From the NCBI GenBank assembly GCA_049841135.1, contig JASGHK010000004.1, positions 806,001 to 870,000 of the forward strand: 64,000 nucleotides of DNA, given 5' to 3'. A program made the translations under genes and the position numbers. Below the pieces are notes generated by a model. That model saw only the letters and a program-made list of their open reading frames with translations. It searched no databases and was not told where the DNA came from. Source of the stretch: JACRCT01 sp049841135 (GTDB lineage: Bacteria; Myxococcota; Myxococcia; Myxococcales; UBA5297). Below are positions 30,415 to 39,411 of the stretch, one piece after another. Position 1 is the first letter of the stretch, and each line of letters begins with the position of its first letter.

Positions 30415-31419
30415 AGGGCCTGCCGCGACCCGGCACGGATCTCGAGCACCGCTGCGCCCCGGACCTTTCCGGAGCGCAGCGCCGCGAGCGCCTCGTTGGC
30501 CTGCTCGAGCGGATAGGGCTGCACGTCGCAGTGGACCGGAATCCGGGGAGCGAGCGCCAGGTACTCCTCGGCGTCGCGGCGAGTGAGGTTGGCCACCGAC
30601 CGGACTTGCCTCTCCTGCCAGAGGAGCGAGTACGGGAACCCAGGGATGTCGCTCATGTGGATGCCGCCGCAGACGACCACTCCGCCGCGCACGACGTGCG
30701 CGAGCGCCTGCGGCACGAGCGCACCGACCGGAGCGAAGAGGATGGCCGCGTCGAGCGGCTCGGGAGGCGCCTGGTCCGAGCCGCCGGCCCACCGCGCACC
30801 GAGCGAGCGGGCGTGCTCCTGCGCCTCGCGGTCGCCGGGGCGGGTGAAGGCGTAGGCCTCGCGGCCCTGATGGCGCAGGACCTGGATGAGGAGGTGAGCC
30901 GCCGCCCCGAAGCCGTAGAGGCCGATGCGGCGCGCGTCGCCAGCCATCCGCAGCGAGCGGTAGCCGATGAGCCCCGCGCACAACAGCGGCGCCACCTGCA
31001 GGTCGGGGAAGTCCTCTGGGACGGGGAAAGCGAAGCTCCGGTCGGCTACGGTGTACTCGGCAAAGCCGCCGTCCAGCGTGTAGCCCGTGAATCCGGGATG
31101 CTCGCAGAGGTTCTCGCGGTCCGAGCGGCAGTAGGGGCAGACCCCGCAGGTCCGGCCCAGCCAGGGAACGCCGATTCGCTCGCCGAGGGTGAGGTCGGAG
31201 ACTCCCGCTCCCAACTTCGCCACGCGCCCGACGATCTCCGTGGCCCAGGATGAGCGGCAGCTTTGGCTCGCCCAGCTCGCCGTCAGCAACATGGAGGTCC
31301 GTGCGGCAGACCGCACAGGCGCTGACCGCGAGCAGCACCTGGTCGGGACCAGGCTCGGGGACAGGCAGCTCTCTGAGGCGGAGGGGGCGCCCGGGAGCCT
31401 CCAGCACCATCGCGCGCAT
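30378..31419 (-). CDS. Zinc-dependent alcohol dehydrogenase
   Basis: About 346 residues after repair. Catalytic zinc Cys in CAVCRTDLH, GHE in LILGHEIVG, structural-zinc cysteines in CGVCPYCRSDRENLC, and a Rossmann glycine motif GLYGFGAAAH (about 175). The family oxidises alcohols or reduces aldehydes with NAD(P). The glycine motif GFGAAA differs from the usual GxGxxG of ADH and matches the zinc-dependent ADH-like group found in myxobacteria. The frame breaks at 31234-31241, where coding-strand GAGATC has one extra G before it; removing it restores GHEIVGRV. An upstream ATG at 31443 would add eight residues. Confidence 0.88.
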
Positions 31420-31660
31420 CGTGTCGGCAGCCACAAAACCCATATCAAGAGGATTGTGGGAACGGCGCCAGACGGCAAGCTGAGGCTAGTGCACCGCCAA
31501 CCATCCCTTCGGCCTGACCGGGGAAGGGCATGTTGATACCCACCGACATATCTTCAGCAGATGCACCTCACGGAGAGGACTGCGCGACGAGGGTCGGTGG
31601 CAAGAGGTTGCTCTACGTCGATGACGGGCCTGACGTTGATCTGATCCCGACACCGCTGCA

Positions 31661-32308
31661 TTAGTTCGCGGTGACCTTGCCCCCGCCCGTCTCGGTCTTC
31701 TCCACCGAGGCGCCGCCACGGATGGCGATGGTCGCCCCGCTGCTGGCGTCGGCCTTCACCGAGCCAAAGACCCGGGCGTCGATCGTCGAGTTGCTTCCGG
31801 CAATGAGGTGGGCGTCCTGCACCATGAGCTCGGTCAGGTGCAGCCTCGAGCCGCCAGAGGCTTCCGCCGTGAGGTTCGTGGCGCGCCCGATGACCGTTAC
31901 TTCGGTACCGCCGCCAACCATCATCGTGAGGTCCTGCTCGATCACACCGGAGACCCTGGCTCTGGCGCCGCCTCCCAGCCCCAGCGCGACGAGCGAGGGC
32001 GTGGTCACGCGCGCGACCAGGGGCTTCTGCTTGATGATGGTCGTGTTGGGCTCGACGCTGATCTTCAGTTCGTCGCCTTCAACCTCGCTGAGGATGACCG
32101 GCAGCACGTTGTCGTCACCGCTGATGGTGAGCGAAGGGACCGGACCGGATTGGACCTCGAGCTCCATCGCGGCGCTCATCGAGATCTTCGAGAAGGGAGT
32201 GACTTCGCGCGACTGGGTCGCCTCGGTGCCGCTGCCGATGACGCCGCCGCAGCCTGCAAGACCGAAAATGACGAACCCTGCTGCCAGAACCGCCAAGTGC
32301 CGAGCCAT
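31661..32308 (-). CDS. GIN-domain (DUF2807) lipoprotein
   Basis: 215 residues, lipobox GLAGC (about 16-20). The body is a run of short beta strands with the typical DUF2807 phrases SKISMSAAMELEVQSGPVPS, LKISVEPNT and a Gly/Ser-rich helix-like array of V/T/I ladders (LIAGSNSTIDARVFGSVKAD). This is the putative adhesin-head beta-helix family. Anchored to the outer or inner membrane; ligand unknown. Upstream of it (31420-31660) there is no supportable gene. Confidence 0.85.
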   Translation of the reverse strand: MARHLAVLAAGFVIFGLAGCGGVIGSGTEATQSREVTPFSKISMSAAMELEVQSGPVPSLTISGDDNVLPVILSEVEGDELKISVEPNTTIIKQKPLVARVTTPSLVALGLGGGARARVSGVIEQDLTMMVGGGTEVTVIGRATNLTAEASGGSRLHLTELMVQDAHLIAGSNSTIDARVFGSVKADASSGATIAIRGGASVEKTETGGGKVTAN

Positions 32309-32387
32309 CTGCCGCTACTCCTGTTTCAGTTCCGCCGTTTCGACACGTTGGTTGCCGAAGAGCGGAAAACCGATCAGGAGGAGATGG

Positions 32388-32927
32388 TCAGCCTCGGGAG
32401 ACGCGAGGAGACGGTCGCGGGGCGACCCGCCTCAGGAACTCCACGAAGGCGTGCGGCAGGAAGAAGCGAACCCGGTAGCCGCCGAAGTCGAGCAGCCCCT
32501 TCTCGGGCAGAGAACGGGAACGCCGGGCGTCGAGCTGGACCCCGTCCACGAAGGTGCCGTTGCGCGAGCCGGCGTCGGAGAGCGTCCAGCCGCTCTCGGT
32601 GAGCCGGAAGTAGGCATGGAAGCGCGAGATCCGCTCGTCATTGATCGAGACGTCGTTGTTCTTGGTGCGGCCGACGGTGATCCCAAGGCCGAAGGCGTTG
32701 ATCTCCCGCTTGACCAGCTCGGCAGCCAGCGTCTCGGCCAAGGACTCCGGCGACTCTTCGAGCGCCGGGTCGGCATCCATGTCGTAGACCGACGTCCTCA
32801 GCTCCAGGTCTTCCTTGGGACGGATCTGGGACGCCAGCACCAGCCAGGGGTGCGGGTGGCGATTGAGGAAACGGGACGGGGCGCCGAGGTACTCGAGATA
32901 GAGCGTCTTGAGCGAGAGCTGAGCCAA
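32388..32927 (-). CDS. FHA-domain protein
   Basis: 179 residues. N-terminal segment of about 75 residues, then a canonical FHA domain: GITVGRTKNNDVSINDERIS, RFHAYF, GWTLSDAGSRNGTFVDGV. FHA domains bind phosphothreonine, so this is a candidate reader for Ser/Thr kinases such as the one at 7563. Basic C-terminal tail. It is followed downstream on the same strand by the GIN lipoprotein gene after 79 bases and preceded by the outer-membrane protein gene. Confidence 0.85.
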   Translation of the reverse strand: MAQLSLKTLYLEYLGAPSRFLNRHPHPWLVLASQIRPKEDLELRTSVYDMDADPALEESPESLAETLAAELVKREINAFGLGITVGRTKNNDVSINDERISRFHAYFRLTESGWTLSDAGSRNGTFVDGVQLDARRSRSLPEKGLLDFGGYRVRFFLPHAFVEFLRRVAPRPSPRVSRG

Positions 32928-32963
32928 AGGAGGTTCTCGAGGACGGGCGCCCCGACCGGACGG

Positions 32964-33659
32964 CTAGAACGAGAAGCCCATGCCGACGCGCAGGCCGCCG
33001 TAGCCGATCTCCGCACGGATGGCGAAGACGTCGTTGATGTGCATCAGCCCGCCCACGCCGACGTTGATGTAGACCCAGTCCATGGCGCCGCTGTGCCCGT
33101 AGGGGCTGTCGTAGTTGCGCCAGCGGAAGCCGAGGCCGGCCTTGGCGTAGGCCTCCCAGCGCTTGGTGAAGTGGAAGGACCAGCGCGCCTCGGCGGCCGG
33201 GATGACCAGGCTGAGGTAGCCGTAGTTCGCCCCGAAGTAGCCGTACCAGCTGTAGGAGAGGTCGGCGCCCATCTCCACCTCGAACGAGTCGTTGAGCTTG
33301 GAGATGAAGCCGTTGGGCACGATGGGCAGCGTGTAGCGCAGCGCGAAGCCAAGGCCAAAGCCGTAGTCGTAGGGCACGAGCGCGAACGCGCTGATCCCGT
33401 GCTTGCGCGTGTGCTCGGCGTTGTCGAACAGCCCGCCTCCGTCGTGCATGCCGCCGCTCATGTCGCCCGACGACTCCGTCGGGGCGGACGACGAGGTGCT
33501 GCTGCTCGTCGTCGAGGTCGTCGACGAGGTGGGCGTCGCGGTCGCCGTGGTGTCGGCGGGCTTGGCGTCGGCGGGCTTGGCTTCCTCGGCGGCCAGGGCC
33601 AGGGTCGGTGCGGCGAGGAGCGCAGTGGCGATTGCGAGGCAAGTGATGATTCGGCGCAT
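32964..33659 (-). CDS. Outer-membrane beta-barrel-like protein
   Basis: 231 residues. Signal peptide IITCLAIATALLAAPTLALA, then a Thr/Ser-rich spacer of about 45 residues, then alternating aromatic strands (LSYSWYGYFGANYGYLSLVI, WRNYDSPYGHSG) ending in the C-terminal Phe of GMGFSF, as in outer-membrane barrels. The ATG at 33659 is chosen because GAGGGAA precedes it. The Ser/Thr region is repetitive (ACC/TCG codons), as in other surface proteins. Probably an eight- to ten-strand barrel; cargo unknown. Confidence 0.75.
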   Translation of the reverse strand: MRRIITCLAIATALLAAPTLALAAEEAKPADAKPADTTATATPTSSTTSTTSSSTSSSAPTESSGDMSGGMHDGGGLFDNAEHTRKHGISAFALVPYDYGFGLGFALRYTLPIVPNGFISKLNDSFEVEMGADLSYSWYGYFGANYGYLSLVIPAAEARWSFHFTKRWEAYAKAGLGFRWRNYDSPYGHSGAMDWVYINVGVGGLMHINDVFAIRAEIGYGGLRVGMGFSF

Positions 33660-33840
33660 GCTCAGTTCCCTCTTCTTCACGGGTTGACGGCACGGCGCCC
33701 CGGCTCGGCCCAGCCGGGACTCACAAACGACTGGCGAAGGTTAGCCTCGCCCGCTCCCACGTCAAGAACCGCATGGGGCTGTACAGGGCAGGCGCCGCCG
33801 TCTACGCTCGGCCGCCCTTCCCGTCGCGTCGAGACCCGCC

Positions 33841-35271
33841 ATGAGCCAGACCGCCTCATCCCCTGCCCCGACCACCGCCCCCGCGCCGCCCCAGCCCTTC
33901 CACAAGGTCTTCTGGTACGCCAACGTCACCGAGCTGTTCGAGCGGGCCGCGTACTACTCGGTGGCGAGCTTTATCGTCATCTACCTGGGCCAGCTGGGCT
34001 TCGGAAAGAGCCTGCCCAGCTCTCTCAACGGCGGCCTGTGGTTTCTCGTCTACTTCCTGCCGATCCTCTCGGGCACCATCGCGGACCTGGTGGGCTTCCG
34101 GCGCGCGCTGCTGGTGGCCTGCGCGCTGCTCGCGGTGGGCTACTTCCTGATGGGCATGCCGACCTGGTTCCTGGGCGCTACGCTCGACCCGGTGATCGGG
34201 GACGACTTCACCGCCAGCCCGGCCATCGTGCTGCCCATCATCCTGGGCATGTTCGTCATCGGGCTGGGCGGCTCGGTGGTCAAGCCGTGCATCAGCGGCA
34301 CCGTACAGAAGACCCACGCCGGCCGAGCCACCCTGGCCTTCGCCATCTTCTACATGGTCATCAACATCGGCTCGCTGGTCGGCCGCGTGGTCGCCTACTT
34401 CGTGCGCAGCGGCTGGAACCTCTCCTACATCTTCGCCGTCGGCATGCTCGCCTCGGCGGCGGCGTTCTTGTCCGTCCTCCTGCTCTACCGCGACCCGGAC
34501 CGCGCCCCCGGCGAGAAGCCCAAGCGCACCCCCAAGGAGGCACTCGCCGGCATCCCGCTCGTGCTCACCAACGGCCGCTTCGTGCTCTTCCTGCTCGTCT
34601 CTAGCGGTTTCTGGTTCCTCTACAACCAGGTCTACAACGTGCTGCCGCTGTACACGAAGCGCACCCTCGAGACCAACCCGGCCATGGACCTCTACACGGC
34701 CGCCAACCCGCTCACCATCGTCCTGTTCCAGCTGCTCATCACCCGGGCCTTCGGGAAGATGAAGCCCATCCGCTCCATCGTGGTGGGGACGCTCATCATC
34801 TGCACGGCGATGGTGGTCAACCTATACCCGCTCTACGCCGCCGGCGGCGCGCGGGCGCTCTACCAGAACTGGCTCCCGCTGGGCTCGCTCTTCATCGTGT
34901 TGACGGTGGCGCTCATCGCCTTCGGCGAGCTCTTCACCTCCTCGCGCACCTTCGAGTGGATCGGCTCCTTGGCGCCCAAGGGCCAGGAGGGGCTGTTCCT
35001 CGGCTACGCCAACCTCCCCATGGCCATCGGCTCGCTCATCGGCGGCCCGGTCGGCGCGTGGATCTTCAACGGCGTGATGTGCCGCGACGCCAAGAAGCTC
35101 GAGAACGGCCTGCTCGATCTCGACCCCAGCGCCGCCACGCAAGGCTGGCTGCTGCTGATGGGCATCGGGATCCTCTCCGCGCTCTCGATGTGGCTCTACA
35201 ACGTCTGGCTCGAGCGGCAGCTCAAGGCCGATGCGGCCAAGGCCGTGGCGGCCGCTCCGACCGCGGGATGA
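33841..35271 (+). CDS. POT/PTR2-family peptide transporter
   Basis: 476 residues, twelve or more membrane helices. The family motif ExxER is in ELFERAAYYS (about 31-36), and the second signature FxxFYxxINIGSL reads AFAIFYMVINIGSLVGR (about 165). Proton-coupled oligopeptide symport at the inner membrane is the family function; some members carry nitrate or other small molecules. Intact frame and normal length. Its C-terminus is Ala-rich. Confidence 0.88.
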   Translation: MSQTASSPAPTTAPAPPQPFHKVFWYANVTELFERAAYYSVASFIVIYLGQLGFGKSLPSSLNGGLWFLVYFLPILSGTIADLVGFRRALLVACALLAVGYFLMGMPTWFLGATLDPVIGDDFTASPAIVLPIILGMFVIGLGGSVVKPCISGTVQKTHAGRATLAFAIFYMVINIGSLVGRVVAYFVRSGWNLSYIFAVGMLASAAAFLSVLLLYRDPDRAPGEKPKRTPKEALAGIPLVLTNGRFVLFLLVSSGFWFLYNQVYNVLPLYTKRTLETNPAMDLYTAANPLTIVLFQLLITRAFGKMKPIRSIVVGTLIICTAMVVNLYPLYAAGGARALYQNWLPLGSLFIVLTVALIAFGELFTSSRTFEWIGSLAPKGQEGLFLGYANLPMAIGSLIGGPVGAWIFNGVMCRDAKKLENGLLDLDPSAATQGWLLLMGIGILSALSMWLYNVWLERQLKADAAKAVAAAPTAG

Positions 35272-35290
35272 GGTCGACGCTGCGGCGGCG

Positions 35291-35872
35291 CTAACGCCAG
35301 CTGCAGTGGTACTCGCAGCGCTCGCCGCCCTTCGCCCGGCAGACCTTCTCGACCACCGTGGCGGCCTTGCCGCCGCACAGCTCGATGGCGCGTACGTGCC
35401 AGCCGACGACAGTGAGGCAGTCGGTGAGGGTCACGCTCTCGGCGTCGAAGGTGCGCAGCACGCAGGCGGAGGGCCCGGTCTTCTCGTATTCGCGACGGCC
35501 GATCGCGTAGTACGCCGCGTAGATGACGGGCGCCTGGGACAGCAGGAAGTGCGGGTCGTCTTTGCGGACGAAGTGCTTGTGCGGCCCGGCGAGGTTCACC
35601 TCCGCCGAGGTCCGGCCCATCTCCAGGAAGACGCGGTCCGGGTCGTCGGGCGAGAAGACCTGGGCGATGGCGTCGTCGAGGCGCAGGTTCAGATCCAGCG
35701 GGTACCAGGTGGTGTTGAGCAGCCACCCGCCGAGCACTCCGCGGTCCGACTCGGGAACCTTCGCCAGCACCCGCTTGAGCGCATCGTCCCCTCCGCGTTC
35801 GCGGATGTACTTGATTCTCGAGAGCAGCACGCTCCCGCGGATTCCCGGGGTCTCGGGTCGGGGCCTCGCCAT
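35291..35872 (-). CDS. DUF2378/TIGR02265-type protein
   Basis: 193 residues. The pattern SRIKYIRERGGDDALKRVLA, DVNL-like helix pair, NLAGPHKHFVRKDDPHFLL and a C-terminal CEYHC matches the Myxococcales-specific DUF2378 family as I remember it. Soluble and cytoplasmic. The family has many paralogues per genome and unknown function, with some resemblance to haem-NO-binding folds; that link is inference. Convergent with the transporter gene. It supports the myxobacterial assignment. Confidence 0.75.
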   Translation of the reverse strand: MARPRPETPGIRGSVLLSRIKYIRERGGDDALKRVLAKVPESDRGVLGGWLLNTTWYPLDLNLRLDDAIAQVFSPDDPDRVFLEMGRTSAEVNLAGPHKHFVRKDDPHFLLSQAPVIYAAYYAIGRREYEKTGPSACVLRTFDAESVTLTDCLTVVGWHVRAIELCGGKAATVVEKVCRAKGGERCEYHCSWR

Positions 35873-35913
35873 CGCGGAAAAAGTCTAGCCCGGAGCAGCC
35901 CGGACCAGGCCTC

Positions 35914-36381
35914 TCAGTCCCTCACCCGCAAAGAGGCGAGGGACAGCTCGAGCTGGCTCTCGAGCTCGGCGTAGCGCCCTTCGGAGGCGCGCATGCTGAT
36001 GACGAGGTACCGCGACCCGCGCGGGACGAAGTAGACGATCGTCCTGCCCGCCTCATCCTTGAGCGCCCAGCGGACCACCTTGCCCGCGGAGATGCTGCCC
36101 AGCCGCGCACTGATGATGGCCCCTGGGGCGTCCGGGCTGACGACCTTGAGCAGGTCCTCGAGCTTGTCCTCCACGATCGCCGGCGGCGCCTGGTCGAACG
36201 AGCGGATCTCCAGACCAGACGTGAAGCGAGCGAGCCGCGGCGGGCCTGCCTGCTCCTCGAGGAGCTTGACGCCCCGAGGCGGGTGGTAGCGCAGCTTCAT
36301 CTCGGCGCTGTCGTACTCGCTCGAGCACCCGGTGAGTCCGCAGGCGGCGATCGCCACCAGCGCCAGCGTCATGGTCCGCAT
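35914..36381 (-). CDS. Small lipoprotein of unknown function
   Basis: 155 residues, signal ending in GLTGC (about 15-19). The mature domain of about 135 residues is alpha/beta: FTSGLEIRSFDQAPPAIVED, GAIISARLGSISAGKVVRWA, FVPRGSRYLVISMRASEGRY. This fits the PsbP/LpqN-type small periplasmic fold only loosely. The ATG at 36381 is selected as the one directly in front of the signal peptide. It lies 41 bases downstream of the DUF2378 gene start on the same strand; a shared transcript is possible. Confidence 0.65.
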   Translation of the reverse strand: MRTMTLALVAIAACGLTGCSSEYDSAEMKLRYHPPRGVKLLEEQAGPPRLARFTSGLEIRSFDQAPPAIVEDKLEDLLKVVSPDAPGAIISARLGSISAGKVVRWALKDEAGRTIVYFVPRGSRYLVISMRASEGRYAELESQLELSLASLRVRD

Positions 36382-36506
36382 GTCGTCCCCCAAGGTCGAG
36401 CGCCGACCGGCCGGTGCGCTCGCGATGGCCCCCATCAGACTCCCGCGAGGCGCGCAGGGCAACCCCCGGGGCGCTATCATGCGCGCCCCTGCTGGATGGA
36501 GGAGCC

Positions 36507-36761
36507 TTGCACCTGGAGAACTGGATCGGGTCGGTCGCCGCCGTACTCACCACCTTGGCCTTCGTGCCGCAGGCCCTCATGGTCATCCGCGAGAAGCAGA
36601 CCCGGGGCATCTCGCTGGGCATGTACGTTCTGTTCACCGTCGGCGTCGCGCTCTGGTTCGTCTTCGGCTTGCTCATCGGCAGCGTGCCGGTCACGGTGGC
36701 CAACGGCATCACGCTCGTGCTCGCCTCCATCATCCTGGCGATGAAGCTGCGCTACGGCTGA
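36507..36761 (+). CDS. SemiSWEET-family sugar transporter
   Basis: 84 residues from a TTG preceded by GGAGG. Three membrane helices with the PQ-loop signature: LTTLAFVPQALMVIREKQTR (Pro-Gln at about 20), GISLGMYVLFTVGVALWFVF, and VTVANGITLVLASIILAMKL. SemiSWEETs form dimers that facilitate sugar diffusion across the inner membrane. Length is exactly typical. The use of TTG is inferred from the ribosome site and from the family start. Confidence 0.85.
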   Translation: MHLENWIGSVAAVLTTLAFVPQALMVIREKQTRGISLGMYVLFTVGVALWFVFGLLIGSVPVTVANGITLVLASIILAMKLRYG

Positions 36762-36767
36762 GCCGCC

Positions 36768-38180
36768 TCAGTCCCGCCTCGGGGTGAGCCGCGCGGTTCG
36801 TCCCAGCACGTCGACGGCCTCCACCGCGATCTCGCCCTCCAGCTTCAGCCACGGCGACTCCAACGGGAGGGCCCGCTGCTTCTGCGTGCGGAACGCGGTC
36901 CACCGCGCGACCAGCGCTCCCTTCTTCAGGACGCCCACCGTCCAGCGCTCGAGGTTCTCCTCCCAGCTCTGCTTCGCACCCTCGAGCCGCACGCGGACCT
37001 GCCCGTCCTTCTCTTCCAGACACGCGGCGGGCGGGTCCTCGAAAGGCGCTGCCGGCTCTTTCGGGAAGCCCTCCAGCGAGAACGGCTTGGGGTCCGGGAG
37101 CGACAGAAGCCTGCGCGCCGCCAGCTGGGTCGCCTGCGGATTCTGGTCGCAGCCTATCCAGCGGCGCCCCGTCTTCTCGGCGGCCACCAGCGTCGTGCCC
37201 GAGCCCGCGAAGAAGTCGAGCACCAGGTCCCCCGGAGCCGTGGAGATCGCCAGGATGCGCTCGAGGAGTTTGAGCGGCTTCTGGGTGGGGTAGTTGGTGA
37301 TCTCCGAGTCCATGCCCGGCTTGTAGGCGCGAGGGTCGGCGTAGACCTGCTGGATGTCCGACCAGACCGTGCTCGCCGGGACGCCCTTGCTCTCGTCCAG
37401 ATACTGCTTCTCGAAGTACGAGGTCCCGTCCTTGGCCCTGCGCCAGCGCTTGCGGTAGCGGCGGCCGTCGGGCTCGGTGAACTTGAACCAGTCCGAGAGG
37501 TACTTCTCCGAGTACGGCAGCCACACCGGGTTGTACTGGTGCTGCCCGTAGCTCTTGGCGAAAGCCAGGATGAAGTCGTGCGACTTGATGAGCTTCTTGC
37601 CCGCGGCACGCCCGCCGGACGGCGAGCCGTAGGCCCAGACGATCTCCCCGAGCGAGTTCTCCTCCCCGAAGATCTCGTCGAGCAGCACCCGGAGGTGGTG
37701 CCCGGCGTTCCAGTCGACGTGGATGTAGAGCGTGCCCTTCTCGGAGAGCAGCTCGCGCGCCACGACGAGGCGCTCGGCCATCATCGTGAAGTAGGCGCTC
37801 TTGGTCGGGCCCCAGCCGTCGCGGTACGCGGTAGCCTTCAGGCGCCGCGCCTCTTGCGCGGAGCTTTGCCGCTCCCCCACCTCCGGCCGGTAGTCCCAGT
37901 CTTGGCCCGTCGCGAACGGCGGGTCGATGTAGACGAGGTCCACCTTGCCGGCGAGCTCGCGGCAGAGGCACTGGAGCGCTGCGAGGTTGTCCCCCTGGAT
38001 CAGGCGGTTTCGCCACTCGGTTCGCTGGGGGGCTCCGGCCGGAAGGAACTCCCTCGGTTCGGGGGCGTTCGCCCCGGCACGCTCGGGAGGCCGGGCGCGC
38101 TTTCCTGGCCAGACGAGCTCGGGTGCGAAGGTCAGCGGGCGATTGAGGTCGGGGGCGCGGCGTGGCATTGCGGCGAGCAT
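36768..38180 (-). CDS. Site-specific DNA methyltransferase, beta class
   Basis: 470 residues (ATG at 38180 or 38168). Catalytic motif DPPF in VDLVYIDPPFATG (about 85) comes before the SAM motif LDFFAGSGTTLVAAE (about 320), the order of the beta class (N6-adenine or N4-cytosine methylases, Mod-like). A target-recognition region of about 200 residues lies between. The C-terminal 130 residues are outside the core. No restriction or helicase gene is adjacent, so it appears to be an orphan methylase. The recognition site cannot be read from sequence. Confidence 0.88.
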   Translation of the reverse strand: MLAAMPRRAPDLNRPLTFAPELVWPGKRARPPERAGANAPEPREFLPAGAPQRTEWRNRLIQGDNLAALQCLCRELAGKVDLVYIDPPFATGQDWDYRPEVGERQSSAQEARRLKATAYRDGWGPTKSAYFTMMAERLVVARELLSEKGTLYIHVDWNAGHHLRVLLDEIFGEENSLGEIVWAYGSPSGGRAAGKKLIKSHDFILAFAKSYGQHQYNPVWLPYSEKYLSDWFKFTEPDGRRYRKRWRRAKDGTSYFEKQYLDESKGVPASTVWSDIQQVYADPRAYKPGMDSEITNYPTQKPLKLLERILAISTAPGDLVLDFFAGSGTTLVAAEKTGRRWIGCDQNPQATQLAARRLLSLPDPKPFSLEGFPKEPAAPFEDPPAACLEEKDGQVRVRLEGAKQSWEENLERWTVGVLKKGALVARWTAFRTQKQRALPLESPWLKLEGEIAVEAVDVLGRTARLTPRRD

Positions 38181-38250
38181 AGTGGGGCTTTGCCACTTGA
38201 GCTACGAAGCGTGCAGGTGGGAGCATCGCAAGCCGTTTCGGGGAGGTTCC

Positions 38251-39396
38251 ATGCGCACCCTGCTCACCGCCGCCCTCGGCCTGCTCGCCTCCTGCGTCGC
38301 GGCGCCGGTGCGCTCGGACCTGGAGGTCGCCGCCGACGGGCGGACGGCCGTCTACCGCGGCCAGAAGTGGGCGGCCGACGAGGGCCTCGTCTTCTTCCAG
38401 CGCGGCTCCTCGCTCTTTGCGGTCTCGAGCATTCCCGGCAAGCCCTTGGACCTCGCCGCGGAGATCGCCGCCGACGGGACGCTGCACTGGCCCATGGACC
38501 CACGCGTCGAGGGCCTGCACGGTACGCTGCGTTGGCGCACCGAGCTGTCTGCCGTGGGCGCTCGCATCGCCACGGGCGAGCTCCACCCCCACGAGGACCA
38601 CCTCCATCTGACGCACCGGTACACCAACCCCGACCTCCAGGCGCTCTACCAGGCGCGCGAGGACCCGGCGTTCTCGCCGGTCCGCCAGCAGGTGGCCGGC
38701 GCGGTCGTGGCGATGCTGGTGGAGCAGCGGCTCCCGGGAGCAAACGAGGCGGCAGCCTCGGCTGGCCTGGCGCGCATCGACCGAGTCCTGGCGCGCCTGC
38801 ATCGCGCCTTCCTCGCCGGGGTAGGTGCCCCCGCCCTGAGCGACATCCTGGGGCACGACTTCGAGATCACCGAAGGCGGCCACACCGTGGTGGTCGAGGA
38901 CCAGACCTTCCGGGCAGCCGATGGCCTGCGCTTCGGCTACTGCTCCGGACACTTCCACGTCGAGGACGCGGGGAACCGCTGGGCGCAGGTCGTGGAGTTC
39001 GGGCAACCCGACACGGCCTTCGCCTTCCCGGAATCGCCACTCTTTGCGGTCGCCGCCGACGGCCTGGTCGCGGCCCTGCCGGGGCCCAAGCTGTGGCGCG
39101 ACCTGCTCGAGTCCGGGCAGATCCAGATGCTGCGCGACCATTGGCACCTGACGGCGAAATTCGAGGACCCTGCGTTTGGGCGGCTCTTCGCCCTGGCTGA
39201 CGCCGCCGAGGCGCCGGAAGAGCAGCGCGCCCGGGCCCGCGACGCGGCCTTTGAGCTGATGCGACTCAAGCTGGACCTTCGCAGTGGCACGGCCTTCGAG
39301 GCCAGCATCGCCGCCGTCCGAGAGGCCGCTTCGCGGGCCCTAGCGGAGATCGAGCGCCCAGCGCCTGCCCCCGCCAAGCCCAAGCAAGCCAAATAG
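38251..39396 (+). CDS. Lipoprotein of unknown function
   Basis: 381 residues with signal ending LLASC (about 11-15). Two repeats of a beta-rich unit are visible: VYRGQKWAADEGLVFFQRGS...LHWPMDP and VVEDQTFRAADGLRFGYCSG...VAALPGP, suggesting an internal duplication. The C-terminus is helical and Lys/Pro-rich. No catalytic residues recognised. Preceded by GGGGAGG. Divergent to the methyltransferase gene; they share a 70-base upstream region. Confidence 0.65.
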   Translation: MRTLLTAALGLLASCVAAPVRSDLEVAADGRTAVYRGQKWAADEGLVFFQRGSSLFAVSSIPGKPLDLAAEIAADGTLHWPMDPRVEGLHGTLRWRTELSAVGARIATGELHPHEDHLHLTHRYTNPDLQALYQAREDPAFSPVRQQVAGAVVAMLVEQRLPGANEAAASAGLARIDRVLARLHRAFLAGVGAPALSDILGHDFEITEGGHTVVVEDQTFRAADGLRFGYCSGHFHVEDAGNRWAQVVEFGQPDTAFAFPESPLFAVAADGLVAALPGPKLWRDLLESGQIQMLRDHWHLTAKFEDPAFGRLFALADAAEAPEEQRARARDAAFELMRLKLDLRSGTAFEASIAAVREAASRALAEIERPAPAPAKPKQAK

Positions 39397-39411
39397 GACG
39401 CTCGCTCAGGC

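Noticed and set aside
36768..38180. Part of a type III restriction-modification system
   Set aside because: No restriction (helicase-nuclease) gene lies next to it on either side.
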